Positions 9,448 through 18,244 of a DNA stretch of 36,721 nt are shown one piece after another (position 1 is the first letter of the stretch; the number at the start of each line of letters is the position of its first letter). Under the pieces are notes generated by a model that was not told where the DNA came from, searched no databases, and saw only the letters and a list, made by a program, of their open reading frames with translations. The stretch comes from Ruminococcus sp. (GTDB lineage: Bacteria > Bacillota > Clostridia > Oscillospirales > Ruminococcaceae): contig SVNW01000032.1 in the NCBI GenBank assembly GCA_015066745.1, positions 1 through 36,721 on the forward strand, written 5' to 3'. The position numbers and the translations under genes were made by a program.

Positions 9448-9816
9448 TTATAATACTTCAGGAGCAAGGCTTAAAATCTTAGTATAATCCTTGTCACGAA
9501 GTTCTCTTGCTACTGGTCCGAATATACGTGTTCCTCTTGGATTCTTATCCTCTTTTATGATTACAGCAGCGTTCTCATCGAAGCGGATGTAAGTTCCATC
9601 CTCTCTTCTTAAGCCCTTTGCTGAACGAACGATAACTGCTTTAACAACGTCACCTTTCTTAACAACGCCGCCGGGTGTTGCCTTCTTAACTGAAGCTACA
9701 ACTACATCACCGATATTTGCATATCTTCTGCGTGTACCGCCTAAAACTCTAATACACATGAGTTCCTTAGCACCGGTGTTGTCTGCAACTTTAAGGTAGG
9801 TTTGCATCTGTATCAC
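9448..9816 (-). CDS. rplN: 50S ribosomal protein L14
   Basis: L14 lies at the subunit interface and forms bridges with 16S rRNA. The 122-residue protein begins [20 protein letters not shown], continues with [20 protein letters not shown] and ends with [14 protein letters not shown], a near-textbook L14. A 67-nt gap separates it from rpsQ; this is the usual position of the S10/spc operon boundary in enterobacteria, but I see no convincing promoter there. It precedes rplX by 13 nt. Confidence 0.98.
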   Translation of the reverse strand: MIQMQTYLKVADNTGAKELMCIRVLGGTRRRYANIGDVVVASVKKATPGGVVKKGDVVKAVIVRSAKGLRREDGTYIRFDENAAVIIKEDKNPRGTRIFGPVARELRDKDYTKILSLAPEVL

Positions 9817-9883
9817 AGTCGTTCTCCTCCTTTCAGAAATAAATGCCTTTTACAGCATGGAATTAATAAACTTCAAATCAAAA

Positions 9884-10141
9884 TTACTTAGCTTTTTCGA
9901 TTATTTCAACAACTCTCCATCTCTTATCCTTTGAGAGTGGACGTGTTTCCATGATCTGAACTCTGTCGCCGATCTTGCACTCATTGTTTTCGTCATGAGC
10001 TTTCATCTTAACAGTTCTCTTGATAATCTTCTTGTAAAGTGGGTGCTGAACACTGTCAACGATAGCAACAACAACAGTTTTGTCCATCTTGTCGCTTACT
10101 ACTTTACCAACTCTTGTTTTTCTAAGGCTTCTTTCAGTCAT
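9884..10141 (-). CDS. rpsQ: 30S ribosomal protein S17
   Basis: S17 is a primary 16S rRNA-binding protein with an OB fold. The protein has 85 residues and shows the family blocks [39 protein letters not shown] and [20 protein letters not shown]. It is 18 nt after rpmC, and the last gene of the S10 section before the 67-nt gap. Confidence 0.98.
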   Translation of the reverse strand: MTERSLRKTRVGKVVSDKMDKTVVVAIVDSVQHPLYKKIIKRTVKMKAHDENNECKIGDRVQIMETRPLSKDKRWRVVEIIEKAK

Positions 10142-10159
10142 CGCTAAATCCTCCCTTTA

Positions 10160-10366
10160 TTACTGATTTACGCTTGACTGGATTTCCTGCTCACGAAGAC
10201 AAGTCTTGATACGAGCAATATCCTTCTTTACAGCCTTTAAACGAGCTGTATTATCAAGCTGATTTATAGCCAGCTGAAAGCGGAGAGCAAAAAGCTCCTT
10301 CTTCAGATCCTCTAACTTGTTATTCATTTCGTCAACAGACAATTCTCTTATATCAGTTGCTTTCAT
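10160..10366 (-). CDS. rpmC: 50S ribosomal protein L29
   Basis: L29 sits at the polypeptide exit tunnel next to L23 and forms part of the docking site for targeting factors. From the ATG at 10366 it has 68 residues ([21 protein letters not shown] onward), the normal size. Its ATG overlaps the rplP stop by one base (TAATG), so the two are translationally coupled. A longer frame exists upstream, but it would run through the end of rplP and does not resemble L29. Confidence 0.97.
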   Translation of the reverse strand: MKATDIRELSVDEMNNKLEDLKKELFALRFQLAINQLDNTARLKAVKKDIARIKTCLREQEIQSSVNQ

Positions 10367-10791
10367 TACTGCTCGCCTCCCTCTGCTTCTTTGCATACAA
10401 ATTTACATTTAATTGGGAGCTTGTGCATAGCGAGACGCATAGCTTCTCTTGCTGTTTCTTCCGGAACGCCAGCAATTTCGAACATTACTCTGCCCGGCTT
10501 AACAACTGCTACCCAATATTCCGGAGCACCTTTACCTGAACCCATTCGAGTACCGAGTGGCTTCTTTGTTACCGGCTTATCCGGGAAAAGCTTAATCCAA
10601 ACCTTACCGTTACGCTTGATGTAACGTGTCATTGCGATACGGGCTGCTTCAATCTGATTTGAAGTAATCCATGCAGGCTGTAATGCCTGTAAACCGTATT
10701 CACCATTTGATACTTTATTTCCTCTGAGTGCCTTACCGGTCATACGACCTCTGTGCACACGACGATATTTAACTCTCTTTGGAAGTAGCAT
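10366..10791 (-). CDS. rplP: 50S ribosomal protein L16
   Basis: L16 lies near the A-site tRNA in the 50S subunit and is needed for late assembly. The 141-residue protein starts [21 protein letters not shown] and has [32 protein letters not shown] and [19 protein letters not shown]. Its ATG overlaps the rpsC stop (TAATG at 10791) and its stop overlaps the rpmC start, giving a tightly coupled rpsC-rplP-rpmC block. Confidence 0.98.
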   Translation of the reverse strand: MLLPKRVKYRRVHRGRMTGKALRGNKVSNGEYGLQALQPAWITSNQIEAARIAMTRYIKRNGKVWIKLFPDKPVTKKPLGTRMGSGKGAPEYWVAVVKPGRVMFEIAGVPEETAREAMRLAMHKLPIKCKFVCKEAEGGEQ

Positions 10792-11537
10792 TACTGATTA
10801 CCTCCTTCTTCTTTTCTAGGTGCTCTTGGTCTGCGAGGTGCTCTGTTATCATCGCGTCTCTTTCTTGCAGGTGCCTTGTCTTCATTCTTATCTGAAGATT
10901 CGCCCTTAAGAATTTCGCCCTTGTAGATCCATACCTTTACGCCAAGACGACCATAAGTTGTGTGAGCTTCTGCTGTACCGTAGTCAATATCAGCTCTGAT
11001 TGTCTGAAGTGGAATTGTACCTTCGTTGTAGCTTTCAGCTCTTGCGATTTCAGCACCGCCAAGACGACCTGAAACTCTTGTCTTGATACCCTTTGCTCCG
11101 AGACGGATAGCACGTCCGATTGACTGCTTCATTGCACGTCTGAAAGAAATTCTGTTTTCAAGATCAAGTGCGATCTTTTCAGCAACTAACTGTGCATTAA
11201 GATCTGGCTGCTTAACTTCTACAATGTTTATTAAAACCTGTGAATCACCTGACATCATTGCTTCAACCTGTAAACGAAGCTTTTCGATTTCAGTACCACC
11301 CTTACCGATTACGATACCGGGCTTAGCACAGTGAATGTGGATTCTTGTCTTTTCAGCGAAACGTTCGATTTCGATTCTTGCAACGCCTGCTGCATAAAGC
11401 TTTTTCTTTATGAAGTTACGGATGTTGTAGTCTTCAACAAGCATATCGCCGAATGCAGATTTGTTTGCATACCAACGTGAATCCCAATCCTTAATAACGC
11501 CAACACGAAAACCGTGTGGATTTACCTTCTGGCCCAT
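10791..11537 (-). CDS. rpsC: 30S ribosomal protein S3
   Basis: S3 forms part of the mRNA entry tunnel and contributes to mRNA unwinding. The 248-residue protein begins [20 protein letters not shown]. It has the KH domain with [15 protein letters not shown] and the C-terminal domain with [17 protein letters not shown]. After about residue 212 there is a low-complexity charged tail ([20 protein letters not shown] and following) that makes it about 30 residues longer than the Bacillus protein. It is 20 nt after rplV. Confidence 0.98.
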   Translation of the reverse strand: MGQKVNPHGFRVGVIKDWDSRWYANKSAFGDMLVEDYNIRNFIKKKLYAAGVARIEIERFAEKTRIHIHCAKPGIVIGKGGTEIEKLRLQVEAMMSGDSQVLINIVEVKQPDLNAQLVAEKIALDLENRISFRRAMKQSIGRAIRLGAKGIKTRVSGRLGGAEIARAESYNEGTIPLQTIRADIDYGTAEAHTTYGRLGVKVWIYKGEILKGESSDKNEDKAPARKRRDDNRAPRRPRAPRKEEGGNQ

Positions 11538-11557
11538 AGTCTACCTCCTATTTGGGA

Positions 11558-11893
11558 TTATTCTTTTTCTTTTAATACCATAGTAATGTGTGATGTTCTC
11601 TTGAGAATTCTATAAGCTCTGCCTTGTGCTCTTGGCATTATACGCTTCATAGTAGAACCAGGAGAAACGAAACACTCTGCAACATAGAGTTTTTCTTTGT
11701 CCATGTCATGATTGTTTTCTGCATTTGCAATAGCAGACTTCAAAAGCTTCTGTAAATCTTCACATGCAGCCTTTGGAGTGTGTTTCAAAGTAGCCATAGC
11801 ATATTCTACAGGCTTATTTCTGATAAGATCGAGAACAATCTTAACTTTTCTTGGTGAAATACGAACATTTCTTAAATAAGCTCTTGATTCCAT
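11558..11893 (-). CDS. rplV: 50S ribosomal protein L22
   Basis: L22 lines the narrow part of the exit tunnel through an extended beta hairpin, a site where macrolide-resistance changes are known. The 111-residue protein has [20 protein letters not shown] at the start and the hairpin region with [20 protein letters not shown]. The hairpin looks unaltered. It lies between rpsS and rpsC with gaps of 18 and 20 nt. Confidence 0.98.
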   Translation of the reverse strand: MESRAYLRNVRISPRKVKIVLDLIRNKPVEYAMATLKHTPKAACEDLQKLLKSAIANAENNHDMDKEKLYVAECFVSPGSTMKRIMPRAQGRAYRILKRTSHITMVLKEKE

Positions 11894-11911
11894 AGTGTAT
11901 TCCTCCTTCCG

Positions 11912-12196
11912 TTATTTCTTACCGTTATTTGATGTTTTTGAACCAACGTGACCCTTGTAAGTTCTTGTAGGAGCAAACTCACCGAGCTTGTGACCTACCA
12001 TATCTTCTGTTACATATACCGGAACATGCTTACGTCCGTCATGAACAGCAAAAGTATGACCTACAAACTCTGGGAAGATTGTTGAAGAACGGCTCCAAGT
12101 CTTTAAAACTTTCTTTTCGCCTGCTTCATTCATCTGTACAACTCTCTTAAAAAGTACCTCCTGTACGAAAGGTCCCTTCTTAATACTTCTGCTCAT
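11912..12196 (-). CDS. rpsS: 30S ribosomal protein S19
   Basis: S19 forms a complex with S13 in the 30S head. The 94-residue protein begins [19 protein letters not shown], continues with [20 protein letters not shown] and [20 protein letters not shown], and ends with the conserved [14 protein letters not shown] block. It is 22 nt after rplB and 18 nt before rplV, with AAGGAGG upstream. Confidence 0.98.
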   Translation of the reverse strand: MSRSIKKGPFVQEVLFKRVVQMNEAGEKKVLKTWSRSSTIFPEFVGHTFAVHDGRKHVPVYVTEDMVGHKLGEFAPTRTYKGHVGSKTSNNGKK

Positions 12197-12218
12197 TGTA
12201 ATTTCCTCCTTTCAAGCT

Positions 12219-13052
12219 TTATTTACCGTTTCTACGTTTTACGATGTACTTGTCAGAACGGTTATGCTTCTTACGAGTCTTATAGCCAAGTGTAGGCTTG
12301 CCCCAAGGAGTAACAGGACCTGGACGACCGATTGGTGATTTACCTTCACCACCACCGTGTGGGTGATCGCAAGGGTTCATAACAGAACCACGTACTGTAG
12401 GTCTCCAACCCATGTGACGTCTTCTACCTGCTTTACCGTAATTAACGTTTTCGTGATCAATGTTACCTACCTGACCAACTGTAGCTTTACAATTGTTAGG
12501 TACGTTTCTTAATTCACCTGAAGGGAGTCTGAGAAGTGCATAAGCGCCTTCCTTAGCCATGAGCTGTGCCATGTTACCAGCTGAACGAACGAGCTGTGCA
12601 CCCTTACCAGGATATAATTCAATGTTGTGAATGAAAGTACCAACCGGGATGTCAACAAGTGCAAGTGCGTTACCTGGCTTGATATCAGCATCAGCACCGC
12701 TTCTTACTGTATCGCCAACCTTGAGTCCGTTTGGAGCGATGATGTATCTCTTTTCGCCATCTTCATACTGAATGAGAGCGATGTGAGCTGAACGGTTTGG
12801 ATCGTACTCAAGAGTAAGAACCTTAGCGTCCATGTTATCCTTATCACGCTTAAAGTCGATTACACGATACTTTCTCTTATTAGCGCCACCTCTGTGACGA
12901 ACTGTTATTCTTCCGTAGCTGTTTCTACCTGATTTATTTTTTAATGGCTCAAGTAAACTTTTCTCCGGAGCAACCTTTGACAACTGTGAATAATCTGTAC
13001 ATGTCATCTGACGACGAGATGGAGTTGTCGGCTTATATGTTTTAATTGCCAT
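12219..13052 (-). CDS. rplB: 50S ribosomal protein L2
   Basis: L2 is needed for subunit association and sits near the peptidyl-transferase centre. From the ATG at 13052 it has 277 residues ([20 protein letters not shown] onward). The C-terminal signature with [16 protein letters not shown], including the conserved histidine, is intact. An upstream in-frame GTG overlaps the AAGGAG ribosome-binding site and is not credible. A 90-nt gap to rplW contains two hairpins described separately. Confidence 0.98.
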   Translation of the reverse strand: MAIKTYKPTTPSRRQMTCTDYSQLSKVAPEKSLLEPLKNKSGRNSYGRITVRHRGGANKRKYRVIDFKRDKDNMDAKVLTLEYDPNRSAHIALIQYEDGEKRYIIAPNGLKVGDTVRSGADADIKPGNALALVDIPVGTFIHNIELYPGKGAQLVRSAGNMAQLMAKEGAYALLRLPSGELRNVPNNCKATVGQVGNIDHENVNYGKAGRRRHMGWRPTVRGSVMNPCDHPHGGGEGKSPIGRPGPVTPWGKPTLGYKTRKKHNRSDKYIVKRRNGK

Positions 13053-13082
13053 TTTATTCACTCCTTAAAATGCATTTTTTGC

Positions 13083-13124
13083 GGGAGCATTACTCCCATA
13101 CGGAACAGCTTCTATGCTATCCGT
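13083..13124 (-). other. Paired hairpins between rplW and rplB
   Basis: The 90-nt gap between rplW and rplB holds two adjacent inverted repeats. One is GGGAG (13083-13087) with CTCCC (13093-13097), loop five bases. The other pairs ACGGA plus AGC (13100-13109) with GCT plus TCCGT (13116-13124) around a small bulge. On the mRNA strand they are not followed by a U-run, so they do not look like a terminator. They could influence rplB translation or mRNA processing; the function is not known. Confidence 0.4.
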
Positions 13125-13142
13125 TAAAACCTGAAATTTTTA

Positions 13143-13436
13143 TCAGATCATACCGTCGAAGAATTCGATTGTCTTTGAATCTTCCTTCAATGTAACGATA
13201 GCCTTTTTCCAGTCAGCTGTCTTACCAACGAATCTTCCAACGCGCTTTGTGCGACCGTTGCAGTTCATTGTGTTTACTTTAGCAACCTTAACGTCAAAAA
13301 GCTTTTCAACTGCGTTTGCAATTTCGATCTTATTAGCGTTCTTATCAACCTTAAAAGTGTACTTACCTGCCTGGAGAGCATCCATACTTCTTTCAGTGAT
13401 AATTGGCTTAATAACGATATCCTGTGGTGCCTTCAT
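13143..13436 (-). CDS. rplW: 50S ribosomal protein L23
   Basis: L23 is at the exit of the ribosomal tunnel and is the docking site for trigger factor and signal recognition particle. The 97-residue protein shows [20 protein letters not shown] and [20 protein letters not shown], then [16 protein letters not shown]. Its ATG overlaps the rplD stop by one base, so the pair is coupled. Confidence 0.98.
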   Translation of the reverse strand: MKAPQDIVIKPIITERSMDALQAGKYTFKVDKNANKIEIANAVEKLFDVKVAKVNTMNCNGRTKRVGRFVGKTADWKKAIVTLKEDSKTIEFFDGMI

Positions 13437-14059
13437 TATGCGTACACCTCCTCGATTTTTGCTACTGCATCCTGAACAACTATAAACTTGTCATAGTTTA
13501 ATATATCATAAACGTTCAATGTGTTTACAAGAGCTGTCTTAACACCAGGAATGTTAGCTGCACTCTTGATAACTTTCTTATCAACTTCCGGCATAACTAT
13601 AAGAGCCTTGCCTTCTACGTTGAGAGCCTTTAACATCTGAACGATTGTCTTTGTTTTGAATTCTTCCATTCTGATTGAATCGAGAACGAGAAGATTTTCA
13701 TCCTGAAGCTTTACAGATAAAGCAGACTTCATAGCGAGTCTTCTTACTTTCTTGTTAAGTGTATATCTGTAATCTCTTGGCTTAGGTCCGAGCGCAATAC
13801 CGCCATGTACCCACTGAGGAGCACGAATAGAACCCTGTCTTGCATGACCTGTACCCTTCTGTCTCCATGGCTTTCTACCACCGCCTCTAACTTCTGTACG
13901 TGTCAAAGTTGACTGTGTACCCTGACGCTGATTAGCGAGGTAATTAACAACCATAGCATGCATAACAGCTTCGTTTGGCTTAATTCCGAAAATAGCATCG
14001 GAAAGTTCAGTTTCTGCAACCTGCTTACCATTCATATCAAATACTGAAACCTTAGACAT
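13436..14059 (-). CDS. rplD: 50S ribosomal protein L4
   Basis: L4 lines the exit tunnel opposite L22. In Escherichia coli it also represses the S10 operon by binding the leader. The 207-residue protein carries the tunnel loop with [20 protein letters not shown] (about residues 59-78), with no evident macrolide-resistance change. It follows rplC by 18 nt and overlaps rplW by 1 nt. Because the operon here has a long leader, L4 is one candidate regulator (inference). Confidence 0.98.
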   Translation of the reverse strand: MSKVSVFDMNGKQVAETELSDAIFGIKPNEAVMHAMVVNYLANQRQGTQSTLTRTEVRGGGRKPWRQKGTGHARQGSIRAPQWVHGGIALGPKPRDYRYTLNKKVRRLAMKSALSVKLQDENLLVLDSIRMEEFKTKTIVQMLKALNVEGKALIVMPEVDKKVIKSAANIPGVKTALVNTLNVYDILNYDKFIVVQDAVAKIEEVYA

Positions 14060-14077
14060 TTATGCTTCCTCCTTTCA

Positions 14078-14713
14078 TTAAGCCTTCTTCACACTGTCAA
14101 CGATGCATACGATTCCGCCCTTAGGACCCGGAATAGCACCCTTGAGTGCGATAAGATTATTTTCAACATCAATTTTTACAACTTCAAGATTCTGTACTGT
14201 TACCTTTTCAGCACCCATATGTCCAGGAAGAGCTTTTCCCTTGAATATACGTGATGGTGAAGAACAAGCACCCATAGAACCTGCATGTCTGTGTACAGGA
14301 CCTGTACCGTGAGTTTCCTTGAGTCTTGAGTTGTTGTTACGCTTGATAGTACCCTGGAAACCTTTACCCTTGCTTGTACCGCTTACGTCAACTGAATCGC
14401 CAACTGCAAATACATCAGCCTTAAGTACGTCACCTACATTAACTGCATCGCAGTCATCAAGTCTGAACTCTTTAAGAGTTCTCTTTGGAGCAACGTCAGC
14501 CTTCTTAAAGTGTCCCTGCATTGGCTTGTTTACGTTCTTAAGCTTAACATCGCCATAACCGAGCTGAACTGAAGCATAACCGTCGTTTTCAACTGTTTTC
14601 TTCTGTACAACTACGCATGGACCGGCTTCAATTACTGTTACAGGAATTACTTTACCTGTTTCATCGAAAATCTGTGTCATACCGATTTTCTTACCGATCA
14701 TAGTTTTCTGCAT
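14078..14713 (-). CDS. rplC: 50S ribosomal protein L3
   Basis: L3 is an assembly-initiator protein whose finger reaches close to the peptidyl-transferase centre. The 211-residue protein begins [20 protein letters not shown] after a short leader (MQKT). The central finger has [20 protein letters not shown] and [20 protein letters not shown]. It is separated from rpsJ by 66 nt that contain a small hairpin (14737-14753). Confidence 0.98.
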   Translation of the reverse strand: MQKTMIGKKIGMTQIFDETGKVIPVTVIEAGPCVVVQKKTVENDGYASVQLGYGDVKLKNVNKPMQGHFKKADVAPKRTLKEFRLDDCDAVNVGDVLKADVFAVGDSVDVSGTSKGKGFQGTIKRNNNSRLKETHGTGPVHRHAGSMGACSSPSRIFKGKALPGHMGAEKVTVQNLEVVKIDVENNLIALKGAIPGPKGGIVCIVDSVKKA

Positions 14714-14736
14714 TTTTTATTCCTCCTAAGTTATTG

Positions 14737-14753
14737 GTTGACACATGGTCAAC
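14737..14753 (-). other. Small hairpin between rpsJ and rplC
   Basis: GTTGAC (14737-14742) and GTCAAC (14748-14753) form a perfect six-base-pair stem with a five-base loop in the 66-nt gap between rpsJ and rplC. It lies just upstream of the rplC ribosome-binding site (AGGAGG). It is not followed by a U-run, so it is not a terminator. It might modulate rplC translation, or it may be chance. Confidence 0.3.
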
Positions 14754-14779
14754 TTGACTTTTTGGTGTTTGTACCGAAA

Positions 14780-15094
14780 TTACTTTTCAGACATTTCGAT
14801 AAGTACACCTGCCGGAATCTCAAGGTTTCCGAGAGTTTCCATTGTCTTAGCTGTTGGTCTGATAATATCGATAAGTCTCTTGTGTGTTCTCATTTCGAAC
14901 TGCTCACGGCTGTCCTTATACTTGTGAACTGCACGAAGAATTGTAACGATCTCCTTATCAGTTGGCAACGGGATAGGACCTGATACTCTTGCACCACTAC
15001 GCTTAGCTGCTTCAACGATCTTAGCTGCTGCTGCATCAACTACTGCGTGTTCGTAACCCTTGATTCTGATTCTGATCTTTTCTTTTTCTGCCAT
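14780..15094 (-). CDS. rpsJ: 30S ribosomal protein S10
   Basis: S10 is a 30S head protein that also acts as NusE in transcription antitermination. From the ATG at 15094 it has 104 residues ([20 protein letters not shown] onward). GAGGAGG lies upstream, so the extra 12 codons possible further upstream are not used. Signature segments are [20 protein letters not shown] and [20 protein letters not shown]. It is the first gene of the superoperon; no tuf, fusA or rpsL precedes it in this window. Confidence 0.98.
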   Translation of the reverse strand: MAEKEKIRIRIKGYEHAVVDAAAAKIVEAAKRSGARVSGPIPLPTDKEIVTILRAVHKYKDSREQFEMRTHKRLIDIIRPTAKTMETLGNLEIPAGVLIEMSEK

Positions 15095-15436
15095 CTTTTT
15101 TCGCCTCCTCGAAATATTAAATGGGGGCAATACCTAAAATTCGTAACACTTAGCCGTGTGTATCTTCTTCTTTTACATCAAAAAAAGCCTGAAAATAAGC
15201 AAAATGCAATTTCCAAGCTTGTAATCAACACAGATAAAAAGACATACCACTTGCGCATTTATCCCACACTAAAATAAGCATAGCTTACGCAAGATACTCT
15301 TTCTAACCACACACAGTGTTCGTTATTACAATCGCCCGGTTTTAAAATCGGACATACTCCACGAAAATTCCCTGACATACCGCCAGCCACCTTTCGCTTC
15401 AACGCATATCATCTTTCAGTCCCTCTTTCAGACTGC
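15095..15436 (-). promoter_or_regulatory. Long 5' leader of the S10 operon
   Basis: About 340 nt separate the predicted transcription start (near 15436) from the rpsJ ATG, with no gene in between. The transcribed strand contains a closed stem (15250-15256 with 15287-15293, six Watson-Crick pairs plus one G-U) enclosing a second hairpin with arms AAGC and GCTT. The heptamer GTATGTC occurs three times (minus strand, at 15241-15247, 15351-15357 and 15374-15380). Long structured leaders before rpsJ in other bacteria bind L4 or another ribosomal protein. That role is inferred here; I recognise no known leader family. Confidence 0.5.
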
Positions 15437-15442
15437 TTAATC

Positions 15443-15471
15443 ATTATATCATACTCACAAATTTTTTACAA
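15443..15471 (-). promoter_or_regulatory. Promoter of the S10-spc-alpha superoperon
   Basis: Reading the minus strand, a -35 box TTGTAA (15466-15471) is followed after exactly 17 bases by a perfect -10 box TATAAT (15443-15448) preceded by TG (extended -10). This is the only strong promoter seen upstream of rpsJ. It is divergent from the gntR promoter about 70 bp away. Confidence 0.8.
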
Positions 15472-15541
15472 GGTTTTTGTGAAAATTAATTTGTAAACTT
15501 TTTATGAACAAAATATTTTTAATTTTACTGCATAAAAGCTA

Positions 15542-15570
15542 TTGACAAAATGATATTAACAGTTTATACT
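15542..15570 (+). promoter_or_regulatory. Promoter of the gntR-ABC operon
   Basis: A consensus -35 TTGACA (15542-15547), a 17-base spacer and a -10 TATACT (15565-15570) lie 45 bases upstream of the gntR ATG. The -10 box is inside the palindromic operator described next, so repressor binding would block RNA polymerase. Confidence 0.8.
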
Positions 15571-15592
15571 GTTTATACAACACATAAACAGT
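15558..15592. promoter_or_regulatory. Overlapping palindromic operators for the GntR regulator
   Basis: Two inverted repeats overlap. AACAGT (15558-15563) pairs with ACTGTT (15568-15573). A longer one, ACTGTTTAT (15568-15576) with ATAAACAGT (15584-15592), is a perfect nine-base arm pair with a seven-base spacer. They cover the -10 box and the likely start of transcription. YtrA-type GntR repressors are known to bind such sites in their own promoters, so autorepression is likely. Confidence 0.7.
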
Positions 15593-15615
15593 TGAATCAA
15601 TGGAAAGGAGTTAAA

Positions 15616-15984
15616 ATGAAAATACTGCAGAACTCCGATATTCCTATCTACAAGCAGATCTCATCACAACTGCGTGAACAGATCCTAAACGGTATTATTA
15701 ACGAAGGTGATTATCTTCCAAGTATACGTGGACTGGCACGTGATCTGAAAATAAGCGTGATCACTACAATGAAAGCTTATGAAGAGCTTGTTGATGAAGG
15801 TCTTGTAAGCGCAGTTCACGGAAAAGGTTACATCGTTAATCCGCAAAATCGTGAAATGATACGTGAACAACATCTGCGTCAACTTGAACAGCATTTACAG
15901 AATGCTATCGAATCTGCAAAACTGGCAGGAATATCTACAGGAGAAATGATTGAAATTTTGAAAACACTAAGTATGATCGAATGA
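15616..15984 (+). CDS. GntR-family transcriptional regulator, YtrA type
   Basis: This is a 122-residue DNA-binding regulator. The N-terminal winged helix-turn-helix is clear (IPIYKQISSQLREQILNG, then LPSIRGLARDLKISVITTMK, then GLVSAVHGKGYIV). The C-terminal part is a short helical segment of about 45 residues, the mark of the YtrA subfamily, which has no large effector domain. These regulators usually repress their own operon with an ABC transporter and respond to cell-wall-active compounds. The ATG at 15616 follows AAGGAG; an upstream in-frame ATG at 15550 lies within the promoter region and is rejected. The ABC ATPase start follows 17 nt after the stop. Confidence 0.93.
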   Translation: MKILQNSDIPIYKQISSQLREQILNGIINEGDYLPSIRGLARDLKISVITTMKAYEELVDEGLVSAVHGKGYIVNPQNREMIREQHLRQLEQHLQNAIESAKLAGISTGEMIEILKTLSMIE

Positions 15985-16001
15985 TTGAGAGGCGAATAAA
16001 A

Positions 16002-16892
16002 ATGAAATATGTTATAGAAACAAAAGAATTAAAAAAAATATACAGTAACTTCACTCTGGATGAAACCGATCTGAAAATTCCTTGCGGATTCTGTACAGCT
16101 GTGATCGGTACAAACGGTTCAGGAAAAACAACACTGCTTGATATCCTTGCCGGTGTACTTCCCAAAAGTAGCGGAGAAATAATCTACTTTGAAAATAATA
16201 ATGATACAGAAAAAATAAAAGAAAAAACAGGTTACTGTCCATCTCAGAATTTTTATCCATTGACATGGAGTGCAAAAGATATCTGCAAGTCATGTAATAT
16301 TGCTTTTGATAATTTCGACAAAAAAAGATTTTATCAGATATGCGAAAAACTTAAAATCAAAACTGACACAAAAACTTTCAGTCAGCCACTTTCGAAACTT
16401 TCAGACGGCAATAAGATGAAGCTATATTTGGCATCTGTTTTGGCACGAGATACCGATATACTTATACTTGATGAGCCAACTGCAAACCTTGATCCTCTTA
16501 TACGTGATATTATCAACGACCTGTTTCGTCAGTATCTTGACAACGGAAACGGTGACAAATCCATAATATTTTCAACACACAATATTTCTGATGCTGAAAA
16601 CATCACTGATTATGCTGTATTTATAGATGACGGAAAAATAATCGAAAAAGGTTTTACTGAAGACTTAAAAGAAAAGTATATAATAGTACATGGTGACACT
16701 TTAAACAGCAAATATGTACAGAAATCTTTACTTACCTGTTCACAGAACAAAACTTCATACAGCGGTCTTGCTCTTGCACAAAAACGCAGTCTTTTTGAAA
16801 ATACAGGCGCTTTATGCGAAGCCCCTACTCTATCACAACTAAGTATAGAAATTCTGAAAACGTCATCTTTAAAAAAGGAAGTGAGCTTATGA
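16002..16892 (+). CDS. ABC transporter ATP-binding protein
   Basis: This is the cytoplasmic ATPase of an ABC exporter, 296 residues. Walker A is GTNGSGKTT at about residues 37-45. The signature is LSDGNKMKL, a variant of LSGGQ, followed by Walker B ILILDEPTANLDP and the switch histidine in FSTHNISDAENITD. After the roughly 215-residue core there is an 80-residue C-terminal extension, as in YtrB/BcrA-type proteins. The ATG at 16002 follows GAGAGG. Its stop overlaps the next gene (ATGA). Substrate is unknown; drug, lantibiotic or envelope stress is the family expectation. Confidence 0.92.
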   Translation: MKYVIETKELKKIYSNFTLDETDLKIPCGFCTAVIGTNGSGKTTLLDILAGVLPKSSGEIIYFENNNDTEKIKEKTGYCPSQNFYPLTWSAKDICKSCNIAFDNFDKKRFYQICEKLKIKTDTKTFSQPLSKLSDGNKMKLYLASVLARDTDILILDEPTANLDPLIRDIINDLFRQYLDNGNGDKSIIFSTHNISDAENITDYAVFIDDGKIIEKGFTEDLKEKYIIVHGDTLNSKYVQKSLLTCSQNKTSYSGLALAQKRSLFENTGALCEAPTLSQLSIEILKTSSLKKEVSL

Positions 16893-17548
16893 GAAAGGTT
16901 TTTAACCCTGATTTAAAAATAGAAATTATATCACAGCTTTTAGTTGGTTTTATTTTTACACTGTGTTTTGTATTTATTACAACTAACAGAAAGATGGACT
17001 TTAGTGTATTGAACAGTAACCATTTTATTTATTTTACAATACACTTATATGGCAGTTTTCTTTATTTACATTATTTTTGTTCAAACCAAAAATATTCTGT
17101 TTTTCTAAGGGACAGTGCAGGTAATAAATATTTTAGATCCATACCTGATTTTAAAGGCAAATTTAAAAAGTATTTTATATTTTCAGAAATAATTTTAATA
17201 TTACTCACTACACCACTTTTTATTTTCATTATTTTAGGAAAATGTACAAACTCTCATATAGTTGCAATCGTTCTGGGATATTTTATATCAATTATGCTTT
17301 CGCATTCACTTACATTGAAAGGAAAAAACATTAATAGAAATCTATTTATAAATCTCACTTTTACACTTTCAACCAACACCTACATAGAACATAGAAATAA
17401 TATATCACCTCCGATAAGCACTACTGCCTCACTGATAATAATGTCAGCAGGACTTATTTTAACCTTAATAAGTCTGAAAAAATTCGCTTTAAAAATAAAT
17501 CACCTGCTGGATTTTGAAAATGAGAGGGATGAATATGAAAAACATTAA
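16889..17548 (+). CDS. ABC transporter membrane protein (first permease)
   Basis: This 219-residue hydrophobic protein has about six predicted membrane segments (for example LLVGFIFTLCFVFI near residue 15 and FSEIILILLTTPLFIFIILG in the middle). It overlaps the ATPase gene by 4 nt and the next gene by 14 nt, so it is almost certainly the permease partner. Sequence similarity to a named family is not evident to me. An upstream in-frame start at 16814 would lie inside the ATPase gene and is rejected in favour of the ATG at 16889, which has GGAAGTGAG ahead of it. Confidence 0.82.
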   Translation: MRKVFNPDLKIEIISQLLVGFIFTLCFVFITTNRKMDFSVLNSNHFIYFTIHLYGSFLYLHYFCSNQKYSVFLRDSAGNKYFRSIPDFKGKFKKYFIFSEIILILLTTPLFIFIILGKCTNSHIVAIVLGYFISIMLSHSLTLKGKNINRNLFINLTFTLSTNTYIEHRNNISPPISTTASLIIMSAGLILTLISLKKFALKINHLLDFENERDEYEKH

Positions 17549-18188
17549 ATCATCTGCAAAACTTTTTGTACATCTATACTTTACAGATACATTTATAATC
17601 AAATTTTCTGCTTTAATGTGGCTTATATCATTTATCATAACGGCATTGGTTATATCAGACTTAAAATACAGTACTCAGATAATCGGAATAAAAAATCTTT
17701 CTTTTCTCTTTATAAGTTTTACTATACTGAATACCACGCCTTTTCTAAGTAAAAATATTTTTTTATCACGTTTTGTATTGTCAAGTCAAAACTCAAGAAA
17801 TATTTTCACAAGAATTTTTCCGATTATCACATTTATAAAGGGAATACTTATTTCTGCTGTACTTCTTGCCGGTTCATATATGGTCTGTTCATATAAAAAT
17901 TATGATATTTCTATTTTAAACGATGTTCTTATTCTGTGTACATATATGCTCATAATTTTTCAGATTTCGGGCAGTTTGTTTTGTCTGAATAAACCATCTG
18001 TCTATTTTACTGTAGTGACATTAATCTGGTTGTTGTCAGCCGTTTTGGTTTGCAATGATAGTATTTTAATAAAATTACAGCAATTTGAATTTAATGAAGT
18101 AGCTTTAATATTTATTATTTCATGTATGACAGCTGTTATCTGTTCATTTATTATTTCTGAAAAATGTTATAACAAACGTAATATATAG
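17535..18188 (+). CDS. ABC transporter membrane protein (second permease)
   Basis: This is a 217-residue integral membrane protein with about six hydrophobic stretches (for example ALMWLISFIITALVI and IFIISCMTAVICSFII). It overlaps the preceding permease gene by 14 nt and ends the operon before a strong terminator. Two different permeases plus one ATPase suggest a heterodimeric exporter, as in YtrBCD-like systems. The start could instead be the ATG two codons upstream at 17529; GAGAGGG fits the ATG at 17535 slightly better. Confidence 0.8.
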   Translation: MKNIKSSAKLFVHLYFTDTFIIKFSALMWLISFIITALVISDLKYSTQIIGIKNLSFLFISFTILNTTPFLSKNIFLSRFVLSSQNSRNIFTRIFPIITFIKGILISAVLLAGSYMVCSYKNYDISILNDVLILCTYMLIIFQISGSLFCLNKPSVYFTVVTLIWLLSAVLVCNDSILIKLQQFEFNEVALIFIISCMTAVICSFIISEKCYNKRNI

Positions 18189-18189
18189 C

Positions 18190-18230
18190 AAAACGACACT
18201 TTCCATCTGTTCAAAGGAAAGTGTCGTTTT
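18190..18230. terminator. Bidirectional intrinsic terminator
   Basis: A perfect 15-base-pair stem (AAAACGACACTTTCC at 18190-18204, its complement at 18216-18230) with an 11-base loop ends in runs of A and T on both sides. It lies 1 nt after the permease stop and 14 nt beyond the stop of the minus-strand xylanase gene, so it can serve both convergent operons. Confidence 0.92.
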
Positions 18231-18244
18231 ATTGATTAAATTGA

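Noticed and set aside
9817-9883. A separate spc-operon promoter between rpsQ and rplN
   Set aside because: No convincing -35/-10 pair is present in the 67-nt gap.
13083-13124. A transcription terminator between rplW and rplB
   Set aside because: The hairpins are not followed by a U-run on the transcribed strand, and the operon continues.
1143-15277. Many plus-strand and out-of-frame open frames opposite the ribosomal genes
   Set aside because: They overlap highly conserved genes, lack ribosome-binding sites and resemble no family.
15550-15615. An earlier start for the GntR regulator
   Set aside because: It would overlap the promoter and operator; the ATG at 15616 has a proper AAGGAG.
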